Shown: one piece after another, positions 36,160 through 48,241 of the stretch
How positions within the stretch are numbered: position 1 is the stretch's first letter
How the letters are laid out: each line of letters begins with the position of its first letter
Source: Clitopilus passeckerianus
Lineage: Eukaryota; Basidiomycota; Agaricomycetes; Agaricales; Entolomataceae
DNA: 64,000 bases
Reading direction: 5' to 3'
NCBI GenBank assembly: GCA_944990035.1
Contig: CALYLX010000031.1
Span: 1-64,000, forward strand
Made by a program: the position numbers and the translations under genes
Notes under the pieces: generated by a model
Database searches by the model: none
What the model was told of the DNA's origin: nothing
Seen by the model: only the letters and a program-made list of their open reading frames with translations

Positions 36160-36374
36160 TATACCCAAATTGTCTAGCTACTTGACCTTTGGTTACCTTG
36201 TATAATTTATAAATATCGGGTAGTGTTGTTTGTATTACGGCTAAACATGACTAGAGTTTCTTCAATGTGTTCCAAAACGAGATCTAAGAAAATAAGGCTG
36301 CAGATACATGATAAATAGATATATCGGTTTTGTATGCTTAGGTCCGTTCCCATAAGTGCCTGAGCCCACTCATC

Positions 36375-39300
36375 TCACATGAAAGCAGCGAACTTGACGG
36401 GCTTCCGTACAGCTGCTGAATTGCCTTCAGCAAACTTGTAGGCCAACTTCCACTTCTTTTCGGTGGACTCGCGCCTCGACACGGGTTTCCCTTTGCTCGC
36501 AGTTGACGCAGCAATGACCCGGCCAAAGAAATCAGTTGGAGGCTGTAGACCAGTATTAGACAGGCACGGGGATACGTAGACCAGAGGGACAGGAATACCT
36601 TCTCAGCAATGTCCACGATTGGCTCAACCTTTGGACGTTTGCTTGCTCGAGGTGACATGTCTGGGTCTCCTGCGCCATCTCCCGCACTCTTTGAATTCTG
36701 TCCATTAGACCTGGGCAGAGCATTAGCAAATCCCTTCAGAATCCTTGAGCTTAGGAGAATTACTTGTCCCCAAAGAAAGCTGCTTTCGGTCGCTTTCCCG
36801 AACCTGACTTCTCTACAACCTCCAGTGCATCGCGAGAAATAACTTTTGCATCTATTTCTCCAGCAACAAGATGTCTAACGGCATATCTCGACACAAGAAT
36901 ATCTGCTGCTCGTTTCCCGTCATAAGTAACGAAGACGTCGATCGGCCTGGTAGGCATATTATCAGCTTTGAACGGACAAACTGTCGAGAAGACATACGGA
37001 TCGAGCCTATAAGAGTGCGTCCCTTCCTCTGATCGCTCTTGGAAGAAACGCAGGTCAAAGGAGACCATGATGTCGACCAATCTTGTCAACATATTTCTCT
37101 CTTCGGGCTTGATGAGCTGGCTATTGACCTGAACGGGATGTCAGATCCAGCAAGCAAGTTATGAAGACAAACAATACGAACAGGTCGAAGCGGTGGTGAG
37201 ATGATTCGATTGATCAAAGGTAGGAATTCGAGTTGAAGAATCGGAGTGCCCAGCAGATGCCTGGAGCTTCCAATGAGGCTAGTGCCAGTACTCTTCAAAC
37301 AATTTGACATGGTCTTCAGGATCTCTTCATTTGCCCTCGTTGTTTGGAGGTTCTAGAAGCATATCAGTGTAAAGTATTAATCGAGCCCTGGAGAGTCATG
37401 CTTACATCCCAGTCATCCTGATTCCTCTCAACCTTTGGCCCACCTCGTTCTTGGAAGAGTGGGTAGAAAGGGACCAGCGTATAGGATAGATATGCGCTGA
37501 GGGCAAAATCGCCGTTCGTATACATCGCAGAGGAGAGGGTATCGAAGGCAATCAACCATTCGTTTGCTCGTTCATATCGCGAGAAATTAGCATCGTGCTG
37601 CCGAAGCATGGCATAATGTCCAAAGCAACCTATACGACACCAATGTCAGATCGACCTGAATGAAGGAGATAAATATACCGACCGAGGGCTATACTAGCCT
37701 CCCTTCCGCTTCCATCAATTTCTGAAGCAAGACGAGCAACAAATCGGCCCTCTTCTTCTTCGGTCATACCGAGTTCTTTGACGCGTTTCTTGGCGATAGG
37801 ACTGAATAGGTCGTTGAGCACAGTAGTGAGCGAAGCATCAGCCTCCTTCATGCCAACAGTGGCGCCCCGAATTATAGTCTCCGTGACTTCATGGTGTTTG
37901 GACTTCACGAACTGTAAAACAACATGAAGCATTTACGGAGCCGATATTGCCGAGGCAACCCACCTGAAGGGTATTCAAGCATCCCCTCAAATCACCTTTT
38001 GCAAGTCCAACAAGGGTTGTCAACGCCCGGGAGTCTGCTCGTAGACGTTCCAATCCGCAGATCTCTCGCAACCGCTTGACTGTATGTATATCTGCTGGTC
38101 TCTGGAATCGTATTTGGTATGCTTTCGGCCGTAACTTGGCTAGTGAAGAAGCATTTATATCGTTGCATATGCAAATAATTGGTCGGAGGATGGGCCGTTT
38201 GGCGTTGGGATCTTTCTTTTGGTCTAGTCTCAAGTCAGCATTCTATATCAGCCGAGGGGACTAAAGAAATACTACTTTTCTTCCTAGGCCGATCATGGGT
38301 CAATTGGATGAGTTTATGAATGAAGCTGCTCGACTGAGGAATATCAGTTGGCCAAAATATTTCGTGCTCGGGTAGGGTTGACTAACGTTTTCTCCAGCTC
38401 CGGTTGCACCGTCGATTTCGTCAATAATTAGCAGCACTGGTTTGGTGCTGCCAACCGCAGATCCAGCTTCCAATGTTGCTCGTACACGGTCATCAATCAC
38501 TGAGCCAGAGCGAGCATCACTAGAGAATGGGTAAGCCAATGCAATGGATGATTTCGAGCAGAACTAACCTAGCATTGATTTCCATCACTTCATAACCGGC
38601 CTGCTTGGCCACGACATGGGCCAGTGTCGTCTTCCCCAGGCCAGGAGGACCCGAAAGCAGTAACATCTAGGGAGCCCGTATGAGCGCATATATGCAACAA
38701 GAATAGAGCTTGTCAAGTACCCTTTCCTTTGGTCGATGATACTCGTCCTGCTCGTCGTTGTTCTGGTCGTCATCTCTGGCCCTCTTCTTGCCCTTCTTGT
38801 TCTTCCCAAAGACGCACCAATCCCACTGCTTGACCCAGGCCATTGTCTCTCGCGCAACACGTTCATTCCCCATGAGTTCAGTAAACTTTCTGGGACGATA
38901 GCGGTCAACCCATAAGGTATCTTCGACGGGTTCTGTGGATCTGGGAGCTGGTCCTGAGGGTCGTTCACTAGGACGCTCATCAGTGACAAGAACTCGGACT
39001 GCAAGGAGGACGTACTTCTGGAGACGTTTCGCTGTATCGGCCGATAATTTCTCCATGAGGCGATGTATAGGAACATCAAGCAGGTTTCCCATCTTCTCCG
39101 ACCGAGTGCTTTCGAGTTTCTAAGAGCACTTAGTGTATGCTAATGGGCGTAATGACTTGACTTACATCTCTGGCAGCACGAGAAACTTTGGTCCTTTTCT
39201 TCCAAGTAACGGGTTTCCCTTCAAATGTATTCGCACGTACTGAGAAAGCGGAGGTGGATGAGAATGTGGATGTTGAAGTAGATGCGACGGGTGCAGGTAC

Positions 39301-39803
39301 GTGAGCCCTAGCAGGAGGGTTGAGCATATTGTGGGGTATTCCCAGTGCTTCGAATACTGGAGGAAATTCGTCCGTTTCTGTGTCCCAGATGAGTTATTAG
39401 TATCATCAAGGGAATAAGAATCAGGTACTAACCCGGAAGCTCTGATAGTAGTGCATTGGGTACAAAGCTGTCGGATATGCTTGTGTTTGCACTTAGTCCT
39501 GATGCTTCCAACGTCTCTTTCGAGAGAGATTTCTTCCCCAAGAGGCCGTTCGTGACAAATCGACTCGGGATTTCTGAGGAATATGAGTCTTGTTGACTTG
39601 GAAGGCAGGTTTAAAGGTCACTAACCGACAATTCCCAGTTCTTCCGCCTCATTGCAGATACCTTTATTCGTATTCGTATCCTTCCTCGATCCAAGCAGAC
39701 CATTTGGCTTGAATGTTGGCACCTCTGTAGTGTCAGCGGGAGCATTTTCGTCCAACGTCGTCGCTGTAGTCTTCGCTCCGAGCAGCCCGTTAGGCTTAAA
39801 CAT
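36375..39803 (-). CDS. CTF18: CTF18, alternative clamp-loader large subunit
   Basis: AAA+ ATPase of the Ctf18-RFC complex, which loads or unloads PCNA and promotes sister-chromatid cohesion. The core begins [20 protein letters not shown], then a basic insert, [20 protein letters not shown] (Walker A), [17 protein letters not shown] (Walker B) and [19 protein letters not shown], followed by [15 protein letters not shown]. The collar region includes [19 protein letters not shown]. The C-terminus [31 protein letters not shown], ending VKFAAFM, is specific to Ctf18, where Ctf8 and Dcc1 bind. The start MFKPNGLLG at 39803 is the first ATG in frame. The N-terminus carries repeats of FxxNGLLG (see findings). 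More than a dozen introns; no lesion noticed. Confidence 0.9.
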
Positions 39804-40032
39804 ATTTCTCTGCTCGTCAACGCGTTTGATGTTGGTAGAAGAGTTCTAGAGTGGTGAACAACGGTGGTGGCTGGTTCAGAGACGCGCTTGAGGTTTGGCA
39901 GACGCGTTGCAGAAACCTGGACGCGAGATGTCACAGAATGTGACAGAGGCCTTTAGATCCAAACAATCGTAAATCGAGGCTTTTGCTGATCGTGTTGCAA
40001 GTTCGCCAAGCGACAGGCTGCTCTTAACCGAA

Positions 40033-42322
40033 ATGGCTCGAATCGACTCTGCTGGTAGGTTCCCAATCTTTTCATTCTACAAAATATACTCAGTTTTAAG
40101 CAAATTTTCCAGATGTCTCTAATTCAGCCAGCAATCCCACCCAAACACCGATGCAATTGACGCCAGATGCAATCAAGAAGATGACAGAGAAGTTGAGCGA
40201 GATGATGGGCGAGGATATCGGCAAGGACTTTGCTCAGCTTAGGAACGAGAAGGGTGAGGTACGTTGATGCTGGGGCCGTGAAATCAAGCCCTTAACCTTT
40301 TCCTAAAGCTCGTCAATGAAGAGGGCCTTCCAATAATTGACATCAGCGAACCTGTGGTGGAGGCAGGCGCCCAACACACCGAACCAGCTTATTTCCATGA
40401 TGGAGACGATTATCTGCCAACCATTTCTACGCTACCCGGCTTTGTGCAAGAGAGGCTGAGGCAGGAGCGCGAAAGCCTCCTGGATCAGCTTGAAGCCGAG
40501 GAGCAACGAGAGCAATCGCAAGAACACGAGGCCGAGAAAGAACGGAAACGCGAAATTCTGGAGAAACAAAAACAGGAAGGCACTAACAAGAAGGAAAAGT
40601 TGAAGGCGGCAAGAGAGCTGCAGAAGAGGATGGGTCGGGCACTTTTGCAAAACCTCGCAAAAGAGAGGGCGGAAGAGCAGCGGCAAGAAGCTGAACAACT
40701 ACAAGCTGACGAAGAAACGCAGCGTACACGCAAAATATCAATTGGCCCCAAGAAGACTGTTTCTTTCGCAGACATGCCGTCTAGCTCGAAAAGAGACAAC
40801 CTAAGGGCCTCTATGCTGAAATCCCCTCCGCCTGAGCCATCCTCACCAAAGGAATGGCCTAAGGGAGATGTCACATTTGCCAGGCTTCGGCCTAAAACCA
40901 CAACCAATCCACCTCTTTCCCAAATGGGAGGCAACCAACCCATGAAGATGACCGTCGTAGAGAGGTTTCCTACCACCCAACGACCACCTGCACGACCTGC
41001 GCAACCTAGCATCATCACAACGGCTGGCGATTCTGACGACGAATCTGAACCAGAGGTGGATACGGAGGAAGGCGTCCCTGCAGAAGGACATGCAGACAAT
41101 GCCTCCGATACCGAATCCGAGGGGGATATGTCCCTTGAAGAGGAGGACACTGATGTTGACTTCGCTCGACATCAGCGGGAAGTTGCGTTGGAATACCACG
41201 AAAAACGCAACAAGATAGGACAGGCTGCTCTTGAAGCCATGAAGAACCACACACATGATCCCGACGATGTTTGTTTTAATTCTACTTCTTCTAAGCCAAT
41301 ACTAACCTCTTTCTTAGGATCTCCCTTCTGACGTCCACCTCCCACAACAAGACAAACCACCACTGTCCAAATTCAAGGCCTCACGACTCGCTTCCTCATA
41401 TGGGGCGGCTACTACTCCTTCACCCGCCTCCACGTTTCTTGGTGTAGCTATCGTTCCGGAATCAGCTGTCGGAACCATACGAGCTGCGATCAGAACAGGG
41501 AAACTTGACGATGAAGAAAGACTAGTGGGCGGCGATGATGATAGCGCTGACGAATATGAAAATGAAGGCCTTCAAGAGGTATTAGACCTGCTCAAGAAAG
41601 GCCAGATATATGCGGCAGGTCCAGATGCGAGAGAGTTTTATGCTGTCCCACCACCAGAGAACTCCGCAGCAGAATCGAGCTCCGCCTCATCTACGAGTGT
41701 AGATCAGTCGAAAAAGGTCCTTGCGCCACCCTTCCAGGACCTGGCGCCCATTGGAAGGCCAAAGACGTCGAAGTTCAAACTGTCACGCGCGGGTGCGGGT
41801 CGTCCAGCAGGAGAAGGCTCCGAAGCACCGCAGTCTGAAATTGCGCCACAACCGACCTCGTCCACGTCCACCATGAGATTGGCTGTTCTGGAACGGGCTA
41901 CAACGTCTTCCTTAGCCACGCAGAAGCCTCATCCTTCTACTAAGCTGTCTTCATCTCAGCCTACAATGAAATCAGCGGTGCTAGAGCACCCCACGAAGTC
42001 TTCACCTTTGCTTGGACAATCAGCACCAGCCACCTCCTTCCCATCCAACATCGTGGATTCACCGTCCTTCCCTGCATCTGGTGTCAGTAACACTAAGGAG
42101 CAGCAGCTGAATCCATTTTCGATGATCGTGGATTCACCATCATTCCCCAACCCTTCCGGGCCTTCACCACATGTTTCCAGTATACATCGCGTTGACAACA
42201 GCAGGCCAAGCAGGCCACCCGTTGTAATGTCCTCGATGGTCAAGGAATCCACCACGGGAGCGACTCCACCACCAGAAGAGTTCGTGAAGCCAAAGAAAGT
42301 GTCTCGGTTCATGGCAGAGTGA
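40033..42322 (+). CDS. DUF3835-type protein, URI1/Bud27-like
   Basis: Tentatively related to URI/Bud27, the prefoldin-like factor that helps assemble RNA polymerases. The first exon (MARIDSAD) joins across an intron to VSNSASNPTQTPMQLTPDA, then MTEKLSEMMGEDIGKDFAQL, and LVNEEGLPIIDISEP. A long charged coiled-coil follows (about residues 110-220, rich in Glu/Lys/Arg/Gln), then KKTVSFADMP. An acidic block ending in MSLEEEDTDVDF leads on to KFKASRLAS, FLGVAIVPESAVGTIRAAIR and the terminal KKVSRFMAE, which recall DUF3835. No N-terminal prefoldin helix pair is visible, unlike canonical URI, so it may be a shortened or separate family. The final half has repeats of IVDSPSFP in a Ser/Pro-rich tail. 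Ends TGA at 42320-42322. Confidence 0.6.
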
Positions 42323-42658
42323 GGGTAGAACTATTCTGTTATGATTTATCCCGATTGTGATTCTTTTGTAAGGTGCAAGCCGGAAATGCATTGTTAATAA
42401 GTAATGTTATACAATTGACTATAAAGACACAGACTTGTGGATATGCGAAAGAGTCGGATAGGGGAAGTGCTCTGTGTGTATGACCGGATGAGTTTCTATG
42501 TATGTGCAGGTAGGTAGTGGCAGAGGGTCTGGATTTTTAAGTTCGTGAATAATAATTGTAAGTACTAGTATAAGCAAATTCTCAAGTAGTAATGATAATA
42601 CAGGCTCCTTCAGTGATGAAAAGGCGAAGAGGAAGTCCCGAAATGCGGCATGTCACTG
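42323..42658. other. Convergent 3' region
   Basis: Both flanking genes end here. A/T-rich with no coding signal. Confidence 0.45.
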
Positions 42659-45600
42659 CTAACGGTTGGCAGCGATTTCTTCGAGGGCTTCAACAACTTC
42701 GGACATAGTGGGCCGATCTCCAGGGTCGTGAGCCCACATACGCTCAAGCAAGTCTATGATTTCTGGGCACCAAAGCTTGCGAAGGCCAGACACAGAAGGC
42801 CTAAAGACATGATTAGCGGGGTATAAAGATTAGGGGGCTGCACAACATACCTTTGTCGTTTAGCTCCAACAATTTCATAGATGGCATGCTCATTCATTCC
42901 CTAAGGCACATGAGTTCGTTGTCGTTCTTAGATATCAGGTCCGCTTACCTCCCAGGGGAACTTAATGTTCGGCGAATGCCATTGAAGCATCTCCCAAAAC
43001 ACCATAGCACATGAGAATACATCCACTTTATGATTGTACTTTGGGTGGGCATGCCACAGCTCCGGTGCCTGCCAGTTGACGGTGCCGACCAAACTACGAA
43101 CCATTGACCGAGTGGATTGTTTGACTTTGGCTAGGCCGAAATCTGCGATCTTGGCGGTACCTCTTGCCGTAATTAGAATGTTAGAGGACTTGCAGTCGCG
43201 GTGGATGACGGAGGGTTTCTGGGTGTGGAGATACTCCAGACCACGAGCAATGTCCAACATCATGGATAGCTAAAGATACAGCACTTAGTTCCAGCGATGA
43301 GTAGGTGGATGAGGATTCTTACCACTTTGTGTAAAGGAGGTGCCTGTATGTTCCTGATGTAATCAAACAGGTCTCCATTGGAACACAATTCGCTGACAAT
43401 CATGACTGGCGTCTCGCGTGTATTCTCAGGAATGCTAACACCAAGCTATGTAATTCGGGCATCAGCCTGGTTGGACTCTACATTTCCATCGAGAAAGAGA
43501 ACTCACGAATCGAACGATATTAGGGTGATCGAATCCTCCGAGAAGTTTGAGCTCCTTGATGTCCACTGAAAAAGCATGTAAACCACGTGTTCTGTCGACA
43601 TTGGGTATTTTAACTCACTTGCACTCAATTGCCCTCTGAATTCTGCGATGGCGATCTTTCGCCCCTTGAACTTCCCCACGAAAACGTCCTTGAAGCCTCC
43701 ACTCCCGATCTTCTCCAGCTTCTGGAGTTTCTCCGGAGGGATCTCTCTATCCTCTAAACCTAAGCTCTCCAGGTCCAGTTCCAGCTCATGATCTTGGTCG
43801 GCCTTCTCTTTCTGCACGAGGGTCGGAACAGGTGTTGCAACCTCATCATCATGCATGTGGTAGGAGTCCCTGAGCAAAAATGGAGGCGAAGGCTGAGAAC
43901 CATTCCTTCGTGGCCTCCTGGAGTTTGAAGAAGGTCGAACAGTACCAATTGAGGACGGTGAAGAAGGGTATTGGCTATCCCGCCATTGAAGTAATGCCTC
44001 AGCGAGCTGAGGTTTGGTGCCATCGGTATCGAGATTTCGCGTTTCGCACAGCCGTACAAGGTCATCGCGGCGCATGCGAACCAACGTCTTCGTAGTTGCG
44101 ACTGTGAGGTCCACTGTAAAACAAGTAGTTGAGTGACACAGTCAGCGAGAGAAATTGCTGATACAAACCATCATCTTCCTCCATCGCTTTGTCGCCTTCA
44201 ATGTCGCCTTCAGCGTCTACATCGACGTCTTCGGATTCCTCCTCCTCCTCTTCACCTTCCTCTTCTTCGTCGTCCTCGCCATCACTATTTTCAATATCCT
44301 CCTCGTCAACCTCCTCGGCAGACATAGACACATCTTCGTCGTCGCCGACGACTTTGCCATTCCTGAGTCTGAGTGGCTCAACAACTGTATGCTCTTCATC
44401 ATCCTCTTCATCCTCTTGCTTATCCTCCTGGTCCTCTTCTTCGTCCCGCTCAGCTTGGTCATCCCCCACCTGCGTGCCATCCTCATCAATCTCCTCTTCT
44501 TCTTCCTTTTCCTCTTCGTCCTGGTCATCACCCTCATCATCGCCATCGCTCGGTGGGGCAACCCGCGGCCTCGGCCGTAGTCGCCTCCGTAATGGAGTCC
44601 GAGCATTGCTGGCAGATGCTTGTGTGCTTGCAGGTGAATCAAGCTCATCAATCTCGTCTTCGTCACTCTCATCTCCGACTTCCTCCTCCTCCTCCAGATT
44701 CTCTTCAAGATCACTTTCCCTCAGCGATTTGACTTTGCCCTTGGCCCTTCTTGTAGGTAACTTCCTCTTTTTAGGAGGAGGCTCTTTCTGAGTCTCGCTT
44801 GAAGGTGGCTCTCGCCGCGTTCCCTTGTCTTTGCTCCGAAGTCGTCGCGGGCTGGGCTTGACGAGGCTGGCTTCAACATCCCCAAGTTCCGTCAAGTCGC
44901 TTTCTTCGGCAACTGATGATTGAGAAGCAGTTCTTTGTCGACCTTTTCCTCGGCTGGATGTTGTCTCGGTCGAAGAACCAATGGTGTCAACCGGCCTACC
45001 CTTGCCCTTTCGCTTCGATGTTCCCGGGGTGGGCGTTGATGGCGAGGTTGAAGTCGATGAACCACGGTTTGACCGAAGACGTGTGATCACTGGGGAAGAA
45101 GTAGAAATGCCAGGTGATGGCCTGCCTGAAGAACGCTGCCTGCACAGAATAATTCAATTGGCAAGTAAGCATGCGATATCGCCAAATTACTCACCGTGCA
45201 TGATTGCCATTGTTGGTACTCGGGACTCGTGTTTGCGCCTTGCGCTTCACAGGAGGGCGTTCATCTTCATGTTCGAGGTTGCCAAGAGACGTACTGCGGC
45301 CTTTCATGGGACGACCCGAGAGCTTCGTAGCATCGTCCATCGTCGCCCGCCTCCTCAAAGCGAAGTAACCTTGACCGTTCAGAGCACCGCCGTCAGTCTC
45401 TTCGCCGCCCGCAATATTGCCATCGTCCGACGAATACCCATCAGATGAGTTCCCATCACCTCGCGGTGGTGAGGAGGGAGGTAACTCTACGAAGTCGTCA
45501 CGTGCAGCCACAATGGAAGAAACGATTTCCGACTTGGTCCAAGTTTCTGGGTCATCTGAAAGGCCTGTCAGGCTGTAAAGACGAATTAAATCATCTTTGC

Positions 45601-46321
45601 GAAGCCTCTGGAGCTGTTTCGGCTCAGCTGAGTAAAGGAGGTGTTCATCCGCTATAAGAGTATGAGATGCGATCAGGTGATGTTGTGAGGAATTGAGGAA
45701 GGGGAATAACGTACAAGATTCATCGTCGTCATTGTCAAGCTGCTCGTCGTCAGAACCCTCTTCCTCTTCGTCGTCATCGTCCTCTTCTTCTTCCGATAAT
45801 GACCGTTCCTCCTCTGACCCCACAGAGTCCGACCTTTCGGCGTTGGACCCATCAACTTCCATCTCGCTTCGATTATCCTGGTCGGCGTCATGTTCGGTAT
45901 CTTCTGACCGTGTATCGTCCTCACTGGTCGTAGAGTAGTCTATATGTCGCGTCGCGTACGCCCTGTCGGTTCTTAATCGTTTGGACCGGGGACCAGCACG
46001 TGTTGAATTGGCCAGATTCTCGTTGAAAGCATTGACGCTTCCGACGCGTTTCCTTTTGGATCCTACCCGAACAACATGCCTTGCCATATGAGATTCCTGC
46101 TCCTCTGATTTTGATTGCTGTGCCAGACACCGACGTGAAGGGAGACGACGAAGGTTGAATTGCACTGGCACAAGAACCGGTCGGGTCAAATGCTCGTTTT
46201 CGATGATTTCTGAAGATGAGCTCCTCGTACGACGCGTTGCAGGTGACTTCCGTGAATGGTGCTTTCTGGCAGTGGGCAATGGCGGGTCCTGATGGTGTGT
46301 GGACCTTCGTGCAACGGCCAT
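42659..46321 (-). CDS. Large acidic nuclear-type protein with SAP-like modules and an atypical protein kinase domain
   Basis: Starts MAVARRSTHHQDPPLP at 46321 with a basic, nuclear-localisation-like N-terminus (GSKRKRVGS, RSKRLRTD). Two SAP-like helix pairs are seen: LQRLRKDDLIRLYSLTGLSD (about 45600) and MRRDDLVRLCETRNLDTDG (about 44050), the kind used to bind DNA. Between them lie basic Ser/Pro-rich stretches and long Glu/Asp runs (44200-44500). The C-terminal kinase domain has KIGSGGFKDVFVGKF, catalytic loop VIHRDCKSSNILI, DFG in AKIADFGLAKVK, APE in VNWQAPELWH, and ends DRPTMSEVVEALEEIAANR. In the beta-3 strand the usual VAxK reads IAIAEF, so the ATP-anchoring Lys is Ala. It is therefore a pseudokinase or an enzyme with a substituted Lys. 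Several introns join the pieces; coordinates of the junction near 44100-44130 are less sure. Confidence 0.78.
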
Positions 46322-46889
46322 CAGCTTTTAGTGAGAGCTTGATGACTCCAGTTTGTTTCCTTGTATAATTTGCGTTAAATAAGAAGAATATTGAGTTCAA
46401 CGTCGTCCAGCAAGCAACTTGAGGTCTGCTCGCTGCCGTGGACAATGGACTCGAGAGTGGTGAGTTCGACTTCTGAACAAAATAAAGCCAAACACTCGTT
46501 GGCAGAGTAAAAGCTGAGTCAGCATCTCTGTGTGTCCAGCTTTGCGCTTGATTATCAAAGGCTTTGTATTTTTCGCACAGCCAAACAACGTCGCTTGGTC
46601 AGGTTCATCATCGTTCAGCGTTTGTTCTATGGCGATGGCTTGTACAGAGGACTCAGTCTCCATTGGCACTGCTCGAGAAAATAATATGTCCCTTACTGGC
46701 CTCTACTTTGTCCGCCCTTGCCGAGTTGATTCATGTGGTCATCCCCGCTTGATTCCGCATCCCATGATACGCCATGCTAATTTCTAAAACGGGAAAACAC
46801 AAACCTCTGGCCATTTTGGGTCGAACCTGGGAATTTATATATGTGCTTGAAAAAATGCCCTCGTCTCTGTCGACACTTTTCCCAACGCC
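46322..46889. other. Divergent intergenic region
   Basis: Promoter region of the acidic kinase gene (minus) and the DUF6593-like gene (plus). No gene seen. Confidence 0.45.
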
Positions 46890-47869
46890 ATGCTGCTCAA
46901 ATTCACTGGAGCTGATATGCTCAATAGCGCCTTGGTTGATGTCTCGACTGGCACCAATGCCTACGAGATTACCACTACTATGTTCCCTTCCGAAGCGGAA
47001 TCCCTTTCGGAAACGGATTCATTCACTAGTGGCGAGTCGCAAACGCGCCGGCAGACTATAGTCACGGATGCCTCTGGAGCGATGGTGGCTTCTATGATTT
47101 GGAATGGCCGACATCCAGATATCACTATCATGGATGAGAAAGTCGGTGGTCTTGCTGATCTATTCGGGTCGAACACGACAAGGTTCATGTGAGTCGGCGC
47201 CAGGAACAATGCCTGTTCCTACTTACTGATAATCTCCACAGGCCCAAGATGCTCTTGATACCCACGCGGTTCGATACCGAATATACCTGGATGGCTACTG
47301 CGGATTCCTTGACAGTAAGTTCTTCTTGTATTCGTCACTTCAACCTAGGCTCAACCAAATTAGCTTTATGGCTACGATTCTGAATCAGTCAAAGGAACAT
47401 TCCACCACAATGTCATTCGTGTACCTACCTTCAAGTCGAAGGGCACCCCTTGCAGGAAATCCTCTCTTACCCCGTCATCGGAAACCTCCTCTTGTTCCTC
47501 GTCAGAGACCCTTGCCCTACCTCCCTCGATGTCATGCGACTCCCTTGGCAAACGGCAAACAGTGTTGTCTGCTGAGGCACCCAAGTCTTCGTTCATTCCT
47601 ACACACCTCCCTGGCGTTGGAAGCAATTACCTCGAATTCTCGCACCACCCTTTGGCTAACGACATTGAGATTATACGTGAGTTCCCACAACTTTACACGT
47701 CTGGCATCCATGAACTGATCATATTTCTATAGTATCCTTCTTCATGATAGAAATCCTGCGTCGTGGCCGATTCCTCCTCACACCCTACACCTTCGACAAG
47801 CCAAAGATGTGGCAGCTGAAGGAAGCCCGTGATCTTGTGCTTCGCAGGCTTAGGCGCAACACTATATGA
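46890..47869 (+). CDS. DUF6593-like agaricomycete protein
   Basis: Small beta-rich protein of a family expanded in mushroom-forming fungi, function unknown. The start MLLKFTGADMLNSALVDVST at 46890 leads to RQTIVTDASGAMVASMIWNG, HPDITIMDEKVGGLADLF, and after introns MLLIPTRFDTEYTWMATADS and LYGYDSESVKGTFHHNVIRV, the typical succession of strands. A low-complexity Ser-rich insert (SSLTPSSETSSCSSSE) separates these from NYLEFSHHPLANDIEIIVSF and the final RRGRFLLTPYTFDKPKMW. Four introns (the first after TTRFM). Ends LRRNTI, TGA at 47867-47869. Often annotated in fungi as tubby-like in fold; that is not testable here. Confidence 0.75.
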
Positions 47870-48241
47870 TTTCTCGACGAAATTTCTCATACATTCATTA
47901 TTTTCTCATTTATAGGCCTAATTACTCGCACCCCTGACCACCGCCACTCCTTTGCGCGCTACCCTCTCTGCTCCAGCATCGTTATTCGAGTCACGCTCCT
48001 CACTATACCTTCGTTGCACACGCTCACGCCTTACTGTATTTTTATATCCTTCGTTTTCGTGTATCAGTCATCCTTCGTTTTGTAGCCATTAGCTTTACAT
48101 TACAGGTCATTCTAGTCTCTTTGGTGGTCCGGGGATCATTCAAGGTTTATGGTACGGCACAGAATACAATGTAGTTTTCGAAAATATTGGAGGGATGAAA
48201 GTAAACGTTGTGGACATTAAGATGCATGAGATCTGGTCATA
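47870..48241. other. Convergent 3' region
   Basis: Tail-to-tail region between the DUF6593-like gene and the NTPase-kinase gene; no coding signal. Confidence 0.45.

Noticed and set aside
39803..39934. Upstream extension of CTF18 to a non-ATG start at 39934
   Set aside because: The reading begins with GTG and would need an intron with a weak donor; the ATG at 39803 is sufficient.
40485..41150. 221-codon Ser-rich minus-strand frame
   Set aside because: Antisense shadow of the charged coiled-coil of the DUF3835-like gene.
44155..44791. Plus-strand frames rich in Ser or Leu/Phe across the acidic region
   Set aside because: They are antisense shadows of the Glu/Asp runs (GAG/GAA read as CTC/TTC) of the minus-strand kinase gene.
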